From: Theristus sp. LFF4_11
Taxonomy: Eukaryota > Nematoda > Chromadorea > Monhysterida > Xyalidae
Reading direction: 5' to 3'
Assembly (NCBI GenBank): GCA_030248135.1
Contig: JASANC010005374.1
Span: forward strand, 1 to 64,000
DNA: 64,000 bases
Position numbers and translations under genes: made by a program
Notes under the pieces: model-generated
Told to the model about the DNA's origin: nothing
What the model saw: only the letters and a program-made list of their open reading frames with translations
Databases searched by the model: none
Part shown: positions 12,181-23,782 of the stretch, piece after piece
Layout: each line of letters begins with the position of its first letter
Position numbering within the stretch: the first letter of the stretch is position 1

Positions 12181-14390
12181 ACTAGCAAATTGACCCGTGC
12201 CTACGGCACGGTTAGCTGATAAATACAACTATTATTTTTGAGTTGGTTTTCCCTTTTGACCTTGCCCACGACGCGGACTCAAAATGCATTGCATTTTGAT
12301 TTTGAGCTGCTTTAACCGACTGTTGTTGATTTACCATTGAAATGATCGCTCACTTTTAAAGCAATCGTATCCGTCGATGCTTCTACTTTTTTGAAAATCA
12401 CAGCATTTTTTGTTGTTTAAGCCGTGTTTTTTGTCAAGCAACATGCTTTTGCTGATTTTATTGCTGTCGATTCAATCGTAACCTGATTTACTCACCATAA
12501 CACTGATTACTGTGTGGTTTGGTTTTCGCTGTTTCAGCATCAATCAAAGCGACACATAAGAAATAACAGATATCTAACAATCATAACTGCACTGTCATTC
12601 AAAATATGAAAAACAATCTTTTTTTTAATCAGCAACAAACAACTGCCATTCCCTATTAAAGTATCAAAATCAATTCTCGCATTTATTAGTTTTTCAATGT
12701 CGCTTATTTGTCCGTTCATTCTTTGCTAATCAGTTGCATTCCACTGTCCTTCCCGTTTAAAGTATCAAAAAAAAACAATCTCCTTTGATCAGCAACAATT
12801 AACAGCCATTCCCGCTCAAAGTTTCAAAAATAAATCTTGTTTGGTTAGCTTTTCAATGTCGTCACATGTTGTTCAATCGCCATTCCTGTTCAAAAAACAA
12901 TGTCGTTTGATTAGCAACAATTAACTGATACCGGTTTAAGTTTTTGTTTCAGTTTAAGATACAGGTTTAAGAAAAGCAATCTGCTTCAGTCAGCTGTCAT
13001 TTCTGAATAGGCAACACTTTTCTAAATACCCATTGGAAAGCGCCCGCTTTTGACTTGGTAATGGTTTTTTACCCGCTTACCCTAACCTAAGCCAGGCCTT
13101 TTAGAGTGTAAATGTCAAAAAGGCAACACTTCTGAACAATTGTTGCAAAACGCCAATTTTCGTCTTGATAAGTTGCTTCTTTTTCCCGCTTACTGTAACT
13201 TAAGCCAAGCCTTTTAAAGTTTAAATGACAAAAAATGCAAAACTTTTCTGAATATTCGCTGCAAAACGGCCACTTTTGTGTGGTATGTTTACTACTCTTA
13301 CCTTTAACCCTAACCTTAGCCAAGGATTTTTGATAGAATGGAAATGACAAAACAGCAACATTTTACTGAATACCCGTAGCAAAGCTCACCTAAGCCAAGC
13401 CTTTTAAAATTTAAATGACGAAAAATGCAAAAGTTTTCTGAATATTCGCTGCAAAACGGCCACTTTTGTGTGGTATGTTTACTACTCTTACCGTTAACCC
13501 CAACCTTAGCCAAGGATTTTTGATAGAATGAAAATGACAAAACAGCAACATTTTACTGAATACCCGTAGCAAAGCTCCCGCTTTTGTTTTGAATGTTTAC
13601 TTCTTTTCCCCGCTTACCCTAACCTAAGCCAGTTCTTTTTGATCGAGTGCAACAAAAAGCAACACGTTTCTGAGTACCCATTGTGTAAAACGGTCGCTTT
13701 TGTTTTGTTATGTAGCTTTTCTATCCTAAGTGACGCATTTTCTATAATAAAAAAATGATGGAAAAAGCAACGATTTTCTACATTTTACTGAATACCGTAG
13801 CAAAGCTCCCGCTTTTGTTTCGATTGTTTACTTCTTTTCCCCGCTTACCCTAACCTAAGCCAGTTCTTTTTGATCAAATGCAAAAAAGCAACACGTTTCT
13901 GAGTACCCATTGTGTAAAACGGTCGCTTTTGTTTTGTTATGTAGCTTTTCTATCCTAAGTGACGCATTTTCTATGATAAAAAAACAAATGAAGGAAAAAG
14001 CAACGATTTTCTAAATACTCGTTGTAAACACCGACTTTATAAAAAGTCTACCTTGTGAAAAGAGCGATTAACTTGCAAGCGATTGTTTTAAAAACTCGTT
14101 TTTTGTGAAAAAAACTCCATCGCCTACAATGGAGTCCTTGCAATTCTTACGATTGTCTAGCTTGTTGGTTGCCGCTCTTGCGCAGAAGGCATCATGATGA
14201 CTAAAGTCATGTGGAATGACAATTTGAACTTTGCATTGTCATTAGAAAATGGAGTATGAGTATTCAGCTGATGATGACTTAAATGACATAAATAGCAAAA
14301 TTGGCTCAAACTTGTAAATTTTAATAGCCAATCAACGTAGCGGAACGGACCTGACTTACTTACATACACAGTTACTATCTTAGTATTATA
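12181..14390 (+). mobile_element. Helitron-like element, family B, copy 4
   Basis: Starts with the hairpin motif and ends CTTAGTATTATA followed by an A tract. It is longer than copy 3: there is extra unique sequence near 12300-12600 and an additional internal repeat unit. It marks the right edge of the array. The first exon of the lectin gene begins about 150 bp later. Confidence 0.55.
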
Positions 14391-14544
14391 AAAAAAAAAA
14401 AGAACACTCGACTTCTCCTCGTTTCCAATCTCTCTTCTCGACTCCACCTCTCTCCTCCCATTTCTCGCAGTTTGCGACATTCAAAGTTTTTTCATCATCA
14501 TCCCCACCTACTTCTTCCCTCCCAACCTCCCCCACCATCCACCA

Positions 14545-17500
14545 ATGTTGCTGCTGGCGATGCTGTTGGTCTTCACCACGGTGGCTGTGAGCGGCAGTGA
14601 GGGTGAGTTCAGACATCGATCGCACTAAAGCAGGGGTCGAGCCCGATTTTTGGCGAATCCGAGGGGGGTCCGCCCAAATTTGGGGGTCGACTTGGTTGGG
14701 GGGTGTCGAACCAAAATCGTAGGGGGGGGGTAAAAAATTTTCGATTTTTTTGCACATGGTAAAAATAGGCAAAAAAATTTCTAACCACTGAAAAATTTTA
14801 AATTTGGTAAGTGCATATTGACGTTTTGAATGGTTTGCAGTAATTTTTTGAGTGAATATAGATCTCCACTGGAACTTGGCAAGGTTAAATCAGTGTGTGG
14901 TTCAAGTCTTATAGATCACGGTAATTCTAAGTAGGAGGGGTTAAGTGCAAAAGCCAAGTCATACCACACCTAAAAGCAGCCATTCACTCAAATATACTAT
15001 GCTAAGATAAAGCGAAGAAAATTTTGTGAAAAAGTGCTCGAAAATGCATTTTTTTACTGTTTTTAGAGGCAAATTTGGGTTTGGAAAGTCGAAATTGGGG
15101 AGGAGGGTGTCTGGGAAGGTCGAAATTGAAAAGGTGGCCGGGGGGGGGGGGGTTGGGAAGGTCGAAAATTGGGAGGGGGTGTGGGAGGGTCGAAATCTGG
15201 GAGGGGGTCTGGGCTACCCAAGTTCGAGAGGGGGGTTTGGGACCAAAATTGGGGGGGGGGGGGGGGGTGTTGCCCGGGTGGAGAGTGGGGGGTCGACTTC
15301 ATTGGACGGAAGGGTCTCCCCACCCCCCCCCCCCATCTTGACCCCTGAACGCACAATCAGCCATCAACAGTAAGACCATGTACGCAGTCTGATGTTGCAG
15401 ACGATCCCTGCGAGGCTGCAGCGGAACGCGCAGAGCTTGACTTGGCCAACACAACGAAAGTGGAGACCAGCACGCACACCGTGTGCTACTACGCTGCCAA
15501 TAAAATTAAAGGTGATGGATGGGACGAGTGGCTGACAAAGTGCGCCAAACTGAAACACAAAGACGCCACCGGCCGGTTGGCGAATTTGGACACAGAGGAG
15601 GCTCGAGAAAGTGCAGCGGCGATGGTTGAAAACATTTCAAACGTAACTTTAGTTAATTTTTGATCGTTTATGTTCAAAGGTCCTAACTGTCTGTGGGGCC
15701 GTGGGGCTGCTCACCTGCGTCTCATGTTTTGAACGGAAGAATTGGAGATGCAAGTTCTTTCCTGTTGCAAGTTTAGATTAAAAATGTTTCTTCAGTCACA
15801 CATTTACCGTATTACCCCCAATAAACCCCCATGGGGGATTAATACGTCAGCGACTTTTAGGGGTGGGGGTTTATTGGTGGGGGGGGGGTTATTTACAAAC
15901 AAATTTTAGGGGTGGGGGTTTGTTGAAAAATGGCAAAAATACCTTGCATGGCAGGCAAGAAAGTCGCAGAAACTTCTACTTTTCACAGAGATTTCCTTTT
16001 GTAACAGCCTTTTGTAATGAAATTATCATTAACTCATCCCTTTGGGGCCTTTGGTAGCACAATTTCATCAATGTCACTGCATTCAGCCACTGAATTCGCT
16101 GGGTATGTGTTTCAAACAGGTTTCCAATTAACCCCCATAAGGGATTATTTGTGGGGGGGGGATTATTCGGAAACTTGTCGGGGGGTGGGGGTTTATTGGT
16201 GGGGGGATTAATGGTGGGGGGGGGGGGTTAATGGGGGTAATACGGTACTTGTTTTTATTTGACGTTCTTGTTTTTAATGTGATTTTTTCCTCGTGCTTCT
16301 AACATTTTAACGCATGTCATTTGCAATTTACTGTAATTGCAGCCAACCAGTTGGTGGGTTGGCTTAGGACGACAATATTGTACCACTTCGATGGCTAAGG
16401 CAGCCACTTGTTCCAAATGGTACCGCTCGATTGATCCCGTCTTGTGGGCCGAACGCGCCAATGCCAAAGCGATAGACGCCGCCCAAGACAACACCGACTG
16501 CGCCCACTTTCGTCCATCGTCCAAGGACCTTTATTGGGACTTTTGCACCGCCTACCTGCCAGCCATCTGCACGCTGACCGTGCCCCGACCGTGTGAGTGC
16601 CGTGGGGGAATGTCAAAGCTGCTGCCTCCCAGTGGCTGCTGACTGAAAAAATGCATGTGCACATTGATGAGCAGACAGACAATGGTGGTCTTACAGCGCG
16701 TTGAGATTAAAAATCGAACGGTCTTAGTGCAAACAGACATAGGGCAGGGGTAAAAAAAGGTTTTTCGATAAATGTTATCTTCCGATAATTATTTCTGGTT
16801 CAAGTTCAAGTTATAGTGCTCACAATTCATTATTGTAAAGGAAAATCTGGAAGACCACAGGGAACCCCGAAAAGTTTTAAAGATGTCAGTGGTAAATTGT
16901 TGTTTCTATCTGTTTCTGCAATGTGCTGGCTGATAAGAACAGTACAGCATGCGTAAAGCCTGCACAGTTGTCATTGGTGAATTGTTTTTGATGTTTTTGC
17001 TTCTGCAATGCGTTTATGTACCTGTACGGTTCTCACACAAAATTCCACTTTTTTCAGAAATTTTTGATTTTCACAATTATTCAAGGAGACCTTATATTCA
17101 AGACTTTACGGTATTTTAAAAGGTTTCACAAACGTTTACATTTCTGAAAGATTCCAACTTACCACAGCAGTTATATGGTGAGCATGTCAATTCGGGGTTT
17201 CCAGGAATTATTCGCACAATTCTGGCCCATCCCGTATGAGCAATGCACCAGTCACTGTCTAGTCTCTAGTGGTTTGGTTAGATTTCAGCAGTTTGAAAAA
17301 ATTGGAACGGATTTCGGTGGAGTGTGCCACAATTTGCACACCGGTTTTCATTTGCAACATGTTTTGAAACGCACACAATTCCGCACAAACACGTTTAATA
17401 GTTTGCTCTGTTTTAGCGGCAGCAACACAAACACCAACCACAGCCACCAAAAAGGGACATTCATTTACCACCATTCCCACCACACCACAAACATTGTCCG

Positions 17501-17595
17501 CTGAGTGTGAATGCAGCTACGTGCTCTACATTGGCATCATTGGAGCTTTGGGGGGTTTGCTGGTTGTGACCATTGCAGTCTTCGTTGGTTGGTGA
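14545..17595 (+). CDS. C-type lectin domain type I membrane protein
   Basis: Four exons join in phase: 14545-14602, 15401-15642, 16343-16592 and 17417-17595. Together they give about 242 residues. Exon 1 encodes a signal peptide (MLLLAMLLVFTTVAVSG). Exons 2 and 3 form a C-type lectin fold. Visible marks are CYYAANK, a GRLANLDTEEA helix region, a WWVGLG version of the WIGL motif, and late cysteines in TDC, DFC and AIC. No EPN, QPD or WND calcium/sugar motif is visible, so classical calcium-dependent sugar binding is doubtful. Exon 4 holds a Thr/Pro-rich stalk and a membrane helix at about residues 218-240. As written the protein stops one or two residues after the helix. Splicing to a tail exon at 18976 would give a normal stop-transfer and cytoplasmic tail. 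All splice sites are GT-AG. The start is the only ATG before the signal peptide. Confidence 0.75.
14630..15345. repeat. G-rich low-complexity block in lectin intron 1
   Basis: Runs of 6-17 G alternate with GGTCGAAATTG-like phrases. Both-strand ORFs here are Gly- or Pro-rich products of base composition and are not genes. Confidence 0.7.
15805..16247. mobile_element. TIR element in lectin intron 2
   Basis: The left end is TACCGTATTACCCCCAATAA. The right end is the complement of TACCGTATTACCCCCATTAA, so the 20-bp inverted termini differ by one base. Inside each end is a G-rich segment with GGGGGTTTATTGGTGG. The middle (about 15930-16130) is ordinary AT-rich sequence with no transposase. Superfamily not assigned. 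Confidence 0.6.
17034..17112 (+). repeat. Dispersed repeat, copy 1
   Basis: About 80 bp matching 63727-63808. Shared phrases are CACAAAATTCCA, AGAAATTTTTGATTT and CAAGACTTTACGG. Lies in lectin intron 3. Confidence 0.5.
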
Positions 17596-18071
17596 ATCGA
17601 ACGCACAAAATTTGTGTTTTTTGTTGTTTTTCTCAACCGATTACTTTCCTCCAGAAATTTTGCATTAAATAAGCAATCACACGCATAAAAATGCGCATGT
17701 TTGCGCACATGTTTGTGCTCCTTTTGATGCAGATGCACAAACCCGTGCACTTATCGACTCAGATTCACTTTAATTTTTCGAAGCAAAAAGATCTGTTTTA
17801 TCTGCATTGTGATTCAGAAGAAAAAGGCTGTCATTTTGGCTTTAAGTGCACTGGTTTGTGCATGTGAATCGATGAAATGCACGAACATGTGAGTGTGCAT
17901 CAACACGTGCATTATATTTTGTGTGCATGGTGTAGAGTGGCAAACAGAAAACGACACCGACAGCAACCGTTAGGAAACTTTCCACTAAATTTCAACAGCA
18001 ACTCTCTTTTGCCTGAACTTTCTGCAGAGCGCAAGACACTGCTCTATGATAGAGAATGTAATGGCGTATTT

Positions 18072-18281
18072 TTCAAACGTGTCCCACTGAAATGACGTCA
18101 TGTGCCGCCAAACCTGCGCTTGTCGTTCACAGCAAACCAGACTTTCCGTTTAGCCGATTTCATCCCGTAAACAAATGGTGAATGTCGAATCACTCACACC
18201 AAACTGAAATTTTAGTGCCTGTACTTTGACAAACGGCGTTTTTAAAACAAATCACGTCATTTTAGTCCGGACACGTTTGAA
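18072..18281. mobile_element. MITE with TTCAAACGTGTCC termini, copy 1
   Basis: A 210-bp element whose ends are TTCAAACGTGT and ACACGTTTGAA, with subterminal TGACGTCA-like motifs on both sides. The same element occurs inverted at 36834-37041. It has no coding capacity. Confidence 0.65.
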
Positions 18282-18639
18282 TAAATCCACAATAAAAAAA
18301 GTCTATACACAGTTTTCCAACAGTGTAGGTTAAGATAGGCACACTGCATGGTATCGTTCCAGCAGCACGCAAAAAAGATCTCTGAACAGTGTCCGGTACC
18401 CTCTTCGCCTGGGTGTCCCGTGTGGTGTCCGTAAGAAAAACGGTTCCAAAACGCCTTGTGTGCTGTGGTGTTGCCAGTTTGTATTTCCGAGACATCAGCG
18501 GGACAGGACACTACGCGGGACAGCAAGGCGGACAGGAAACTGTACAGCTATTCGCGGGGCACCTTTTTATCGTGAGTATTGCCTTTTCACGCTAGTTTCA
18601 TGCTTGATGCGGCAATTCAACATGACCCAAGTGACTCTT

Positions 18640-18790
18640 ACCCAAGTACGGTTTAGCCGAATAAACAAGGCAGTCCTTGTATTCTCCCACAAGGCGGGAT
18701 TAGTCGCAGAGTAGGAGTTGCCTTTTTTCAAGAATGCCAAGATAATTCCGCGCGCTCCTTGCACCCTGAAAAAACTGCCTTGTTTAGTCG
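18640..18790 (-). repeat. Dispersed AACTCCTAGTCTGTGAC family, inverted internally deleted copy
   Basis: Contains the complement of the family phrases seen at 19141, 41918 and 58977: AAGGCGGGATTAGTCGCAG, AGGAGTTGCC and CGCGCGCTCCTTGCACCC. The middle of the unit is missing. Confidence 0.5.
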
Positions 18791-18975
18791 GCCATTCCGT
18801 ACATCACAAGGACCACCAAAAGGGACACCTTTTTAGCATAGAGTGCATCACATTGTGTTTATCTCCGGGAACACACGTCACTTCAGCAATTTTCAGTTTC
18901 TGCGTCAAGCATGAAACTGCTTACATCTGAGTCGCAGAACCAAAATAAACAAAAGAATGGTAGTTGTTTGCCCAG

Positions 18976-19121
18976 CTTACACCGTGTACAAGCACCGCTC
19001 GGCGAAGAAAATGGAAAAACAGAAGCAGACGAGCGAGGCGGCCGGGGGCGCTGCGGACGAGAGGGACGCCTCGCAGAGGGACGACATGAAGGACTATCCA
19101 GAGTCCGATTATGAAAGTACG
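18976..19121 (+). CDS. Candidate cytoplasmic-tail exon of the lectin-domain protein
   Basis: A GC-rich exon-like stretch preceded by a TTTGCCCAG acceptor. If exon 4 ends at 17587 (G|GT donor, phase 1), the join reads VAYTVYKHRSAKKMEKQ straight after the membrane helix. That supplies the basic stop-transfer missing from the four-exon reading. The tail is acidic with a DYPESDYES tyrosine cluster. It would end at a GT donor at 19122 or read through to a stop near 19232, inside a dispersed repeat. The exon 4 donor is weak, and no further exon was found. Confidence 0.45.
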
Positions 19122-19140
19122 GTAATGCTGTCAAACATGG

Positions 19141-19400
19141 CAGCACTTTTCAGGGTGGTAAGGCGCGCGCGAAATTTGAATGAAAGCAAAAAAAGACGTT
19201 CAGAAACACAATTGTGTGGGACAAATTTATAGACTTTTTTGAAATTTTATGGTTCATCGTGCAGTTCGTTCTTTGCCCCTTGAACACACGAATGGGAAAA
19301 ATCCGGCATTCGGAAAGGCACAACTCCTAGTCTGCGACTGGACTCGCCCTGATTGAGAAGACAAGGAGTGCCTTATTTCTCATAAACATCCACGAGCCGC
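19141..19400 (+). repeat. Dispersed AACTCCTAGTCTGTGAC family, copy
   Basis: Begins near TTTTCAGGGTGGTAAGGCGC and includes CACAACTCCTAGTCTGCGAC, then TTGAGAAGACAAGGAGTGCC. The order of blocks matches 41918-42170 and 58977-59240. No ORF. Confidence 0.5.
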
Positions 19401-20451
19401 CCGCGACTGCATGCGTTTTTTGAATGTTCGGGCTTTACGTAGTTATAGATACCTTCGATTTGAACACCTGTCAAGATCCATCTAAAAACATTTTTTTGAA
19501 CAGGCGGCTACGGGCGCTGGGATGAAAATACAAAGAGCCAGCAAACATCTTTGACATACTGAGACGTTTTTATGATGATGCGTGCCATGCGGCTTTCATT
19601 GTATCTGACTCGACTGCACACTGAGGAATCGTTTGCTGCTACTGCTTTTGCGTTGCTACCAGCCTTGACCACACACGTGTGCTATACACCCCATAGACGC
19701 GCCCTGCCACTGTTGCACAATACCGCAAAGCAGCTGATTGAAATTGGCTGGCAAATTGACCAACACACTGAGATCAACTTCGTCAGTAGCTGAAGCAACG
19801 TTTTCTCATTTGTGCAGTCATATTTTGCCTGCACTGATTCATTTTTCCCCAACTGATAAATAATTCCAAATACCACAAAGTGTGTTATCCATGTTCAACG
19901 CCATGTGTCAAACAATCCAAATGTCGATTCCCACACAACACAACACTGATTTCTTCCACCCCACTGTCAAAATTTAGTGATTCATCGTGATTCATGATTA
20001 CTAGTTACTGATTACTGATTCCAATGTTCGATTGATGAAACCGCCTAAAGAAAAAAACTTATTGATGTCTTTCACGTTCCAAATGTGTACACGGAGTGAC
20101 AAAACATGCATGGAGGCTATTACTTTTTTTTTGGTTCGGAGACTGAACTATGTGAGCATAATAAAATCAATTTTGTGCTTGATGCTTTCACTCTGTTGTT
20201 GGTTTTCAGCTAGCGAGTGTTGCTTGTATGGATAACTCATATCAGCTTGGCGTTGCGCCGAAAGCTGCATGACAGTCATATGGCTGTTTTTCCTGCGAGC
20301 TCCGCGACAAATCGCATGCGTTTAGGCACCGCCGTGAAGCGGAGCGGATGCCAGGGACGCACATGCCGGGATACCAAGGAGCTCAGCTTCCGACGAAGGC
20401 GCGCCACCATTACTCCCCTTGATTTTACTCTCGCCACGGTTCTGTCTGGAC
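19401..20451. other. No gene recognised
   Basis: Mixed AT-rich sequence with a GC-rich patch at 20280-20440. No splice-consistent exon or repeat boundary was found. Confidence 0.4.
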
Positions 20452-20722
20452 TGTCAACCAAGATCAATAAATTACATTGAAAAAAAACAACTTGCACACT
20501 TGTTTGTGCGAAAAACACGCAGAACTTCTAGCACAACGACTCACTCTAGTAATTCACTTCGATTTGACCTGGTCAGCTTTCTTAAACAAACCGGAGTTTT
20601 CACTTCCATATGTGAAAACGGGTCAACCTTTTCAACATTTCCGTTTCAACAAACGGGTCAACATTCCAGTTAAACACAAACACGATTCTCACTGTTCTGC
20701 AGTCCAGAACTGAAAAGGCTCA
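20452..20722 (+). repeat. Left LTR
   Basis: Direct repeat of 23783-24055, with TG...CA ends. It contains two AAACGGGTCAAC sub-repeats about 40 bp apart, also present in the right LTR. Confidence 0.65.
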
Positions 20723-20859
20723 TTGCATTGGCATCCTTGTCCATGAACATAAAACGAACCATGTTATCATCCGCGCTAACTGGACAACGCTCACGAATAG
20801 GACGCACCAATGACTGTTTTTTTGTCTTTTTCATTCGTTACGCATGACTGCAGTTTGTT

Positions 20860-21840
20860 TTACATCAGGCGCATTGGCTTGCCACTATTAGTAATCACCT
20901 GCACTGCAATCTGCCGCAGTTTATTGCGCCCAATGATCATATCCACATCTTTATTCAAATCCGGCGACACCAAAAACTCACAATTGTCAATGCTCATACC
21001 ATAAACACACAATTCCGCCTTACAAACACCATCCACTTTAACTGGCAATCCGTTCGCCGCTTGCAACAGTCTCTTTTCATGGGTCACATTCAATCCACAC
21101 TCCCTCGCGTAAACAGTTGACAAAATCAGTTCATCCGACCCCGTGTCCACACAGTGAGTCACCCGGTTTACCGTTCAGCAATGGCGTCTCAAATTCCTCA
21201 CTGTTCTGTTTCATTTTCACCTTGTCGCTGTCACTTGATTTTCTCCCTTCACCAAGCCCACCTTTTTCGCAACTGTCAACTCCTGTACATTCTGCTGTTT
21301 ATTGGCAAAGGACTGACTGTATTGCGTCTGCGCGAAATTGTATCGGTTCTGTACGTATCTACCGTTACCACCGTTTGGTGAATAAGTCTGTCCGATAATT
21401 TGGTTCTTGTTCTGCCAACCTTTGCTGTACACGGCCTGTTCTGGTAATTGCACTGCTGCGACTGATTGTATGTATTTTGCGCGTGAGCACCCCAAAAATT
21501 ATAACCGTAATTACCAGGACAGCCATTCTGATTCCACTGATTCTGATTCTGCCATGTACTAACATAATTGCGCCCAACGTTGTCAGGAAAATAACGACGC
21601 GAACTGTAGTTTCGACTGAATTCACTGTCTGATGCGCCCACATGCTTGCCCGCGAAATTACTCAGCTTGCTATCCTCCTCCTGTCGATGTTTATAAACGT
21701 CACCCATCTGTTCAATCTTGCTGACAACATCCTCGAATGGCAAACGTCTGTACTGTAACTCATGTGCTTTCTGCTCCAACGCCGGATAAGCTTTCAGACC
21801 CTGCCTGAACTTTTTTAGCAACTGCAGTTCAAGCAACGAA
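20860..21840 (-). pseudogene. Retrotransposon gag-protease fragment, inverted
   Basis: On the minus strand, a gag-like stretch (21840 down to about 21217) is rich in Asn, Gln and Tyr and is followed by an aspartic protease. The protease has the catalytic VDTGSDE triad region and a late DMIIGRN motif matching the usual hydrophobic-hydrophobic-G-R/D segment. Gag and protease lie in different or shifted frames. No intact zinc knuckle is visible. The orientation is opposite to the reverse transcriptase next door. Confidence 0.65.
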
Positions 21841-21891
21841 CCATTCAGTCGGACGCATTCAGGGCGTCGTACGTTCCTGGCAAGCGCCAAA

Positions 21892-22800
21892 ATGTGCAGA
21901 ATGTGGGCAAGGCAGCCGTGGAGCACACAATTGACACGGGCGATCATCCGTTTCGTGTTAAGCCACGTCGAATTGTTTATCCGAGAGTCGAACTCGCCAT
22001 ATGCGTCAGCGATTGTGCTGGTCAAAAAGAAGGAGGGAAGTTGTTGGCGTTTCTGTGTGGATTTTCGAACGTTGAACACACACACGACAAGTATCCACCA
22101 CCGCGAATTGACGACATGCTTGATTCTCTCCGAGATTCGCGGTATTTTAGTTTATCAGACGTGAAATGCGGATACTGCAACATTACGGTGGCTGAACGTC
22201 GCGTAGACGGAATTTTTTGCTTTCCATAAAGGCTCGTGGAAGTTGATTGAGTGGATGCGCATGCCATACAGTTTGACAGGAGCACCAGCAATGTTCCAGC
22301 GAAGTGCGGTGCCGTATTTATTTGGATGATGTGCTTGTGTACAGTCAGTCATTTGAGCAGCATCTACATGATGTGTCTGTGGTGCTTGACGCGTTGTATG
22401 AGGCGGGACTGCGATTGCATCCACTCAAGTGTACGTTTTTCAATCAGCAAATCGAATATCGATCAATCTCGATCAATTATATCGAACAATCGTGTGAAAC
22501 CGAATCCGAAAAAGGTCGGGGCAGTTAGAAAAAAACCGTTACCAGAGACACGGGAGAAATTGCAGGTTTTTTTGGGTCTGGCGAATTATATCGGCCATCG
22601 GTTCATCAGGAACTTGTCAGCGACACTTGCACCGATGCAGAAATTGTTAACTGTGACATGTCAGAAAAAAAAATTCCGTGGACGAATGAGACAAAGCAGG
22701 AGTTTGAGCCCATCAAAGAGAAATTGGCGTCACCAATGGAAATGACCATGCCAATACCGTATGAACCGTGTCACATAACGGCTCTCTTCTGTAAAATGTT
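21892..22800 (+). pseudogene. Retrotransposon reverse transcriptase fragment (Ty3/gypsy type)
   Basis: Frameshifted RT. In order it shows SPYASAIVLVKKKEGS, RFCVDFRTLN, YFSLSDVKCGY, MPYSLTGAPAMFQR, the catalytic YLDDVLVYS and LQVFLGLANYIGHRFI. This block order is that of Ty3/gypsy pol. At least three frame changes make it non-functional. It breaks off near 22800, before RNase H. Confidence 0.75.
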
Positions 22801-23782
22801 CTGCACCCGAGGACATTAAAAAACGTTCAAGGCTTCTGATAGTAAAACGCGCACATTTTAGCTTTACGAAAAAAAGATCACTTGAATAGAATCAGGTTTT
22901 AAAAAATCGTTGATAAAAATAATAAAAATAACTGAAGCAATGTTGGACAAATAAATTGTACCACCCAAATCATGATCAGACACGTTTCCATGTTGTGAAA
23001 AATGGTGCGATGCTAACAGTGCAAAGCAAACACGGGCTTCATTCAGCTATTCGATAAACGACAAATAATTCACGGAAAAGAGCACTTAACGCAGATGCCA
23101 AATGGTGGAAGTTTGAAGAAAAGAAATTCACAAAATGAACCAGCATTCATTGCAACCCAAACTACCTTTCTTGGATCCAACAATTCACCAACACACAGAT
23201 TTTTGATCAAGAAAAAGTACGCAAGATAAGGTTTCAAAATTGAAATAATTGACAACAGTGCAATAAACTGCAACCCATATGCTGATTAGCCACATCTGAT
23301 TGGTTCGGATGTAGCGAACAGCATGCGTTTCAAAAAAAAGAATGTGAAACTACAGCTTATTTTTTTAAACCTGTCCCTTTTTGGCAAAGTACAGGGCCCG
23401 CGAAATTTTGAATTTTGAAATTTCGAAATTTTGAAATTTTTAAAATAGAAGAAACAGAAATTGGATTTAGCCATGGAACCAAAAGCCCCATTTGAGACGA
23501 AATATGTCCCTTTTCTAGTCTGGTCCCGTTCTTTCTGTTTTCGCGGGCTCTTGTGTTTTTCTTAAAAGGTGACAGGTTAAGAAAGATAGACAGTGCCTTA
23601 TTAATTTATGCACGGAACTAGTATGACGGTGCATGATGAGGGGTAATAAAACTGATACGATTCTGATAAAAATGGCGTTCACATTTGTGAATAACTGCGT
23701 GGCACTAACATATTCAGCAGGAAAACAAAAATCGATTAAAAAAGTGTTCGTATTCATAAGTCATATCCGACTACTGGAAAAC

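Noticed and set aside
1..14390. CRISPR-like array
   Set aside because: Repeats are long, diverged and without unique equal-length spacers, and the genome is eukaryotic.
14630..15373. Gly-rich and Pro-rich ORFs on both strands
   Set aside because: Pure consequence of G/C runs in an intron.
21276..22085. 269-codon minus-strand ORF as one gene
   Set aside because: Its upstream third is antisense to the reverse transcriptase. Only the part below about 21840 is gag-like.
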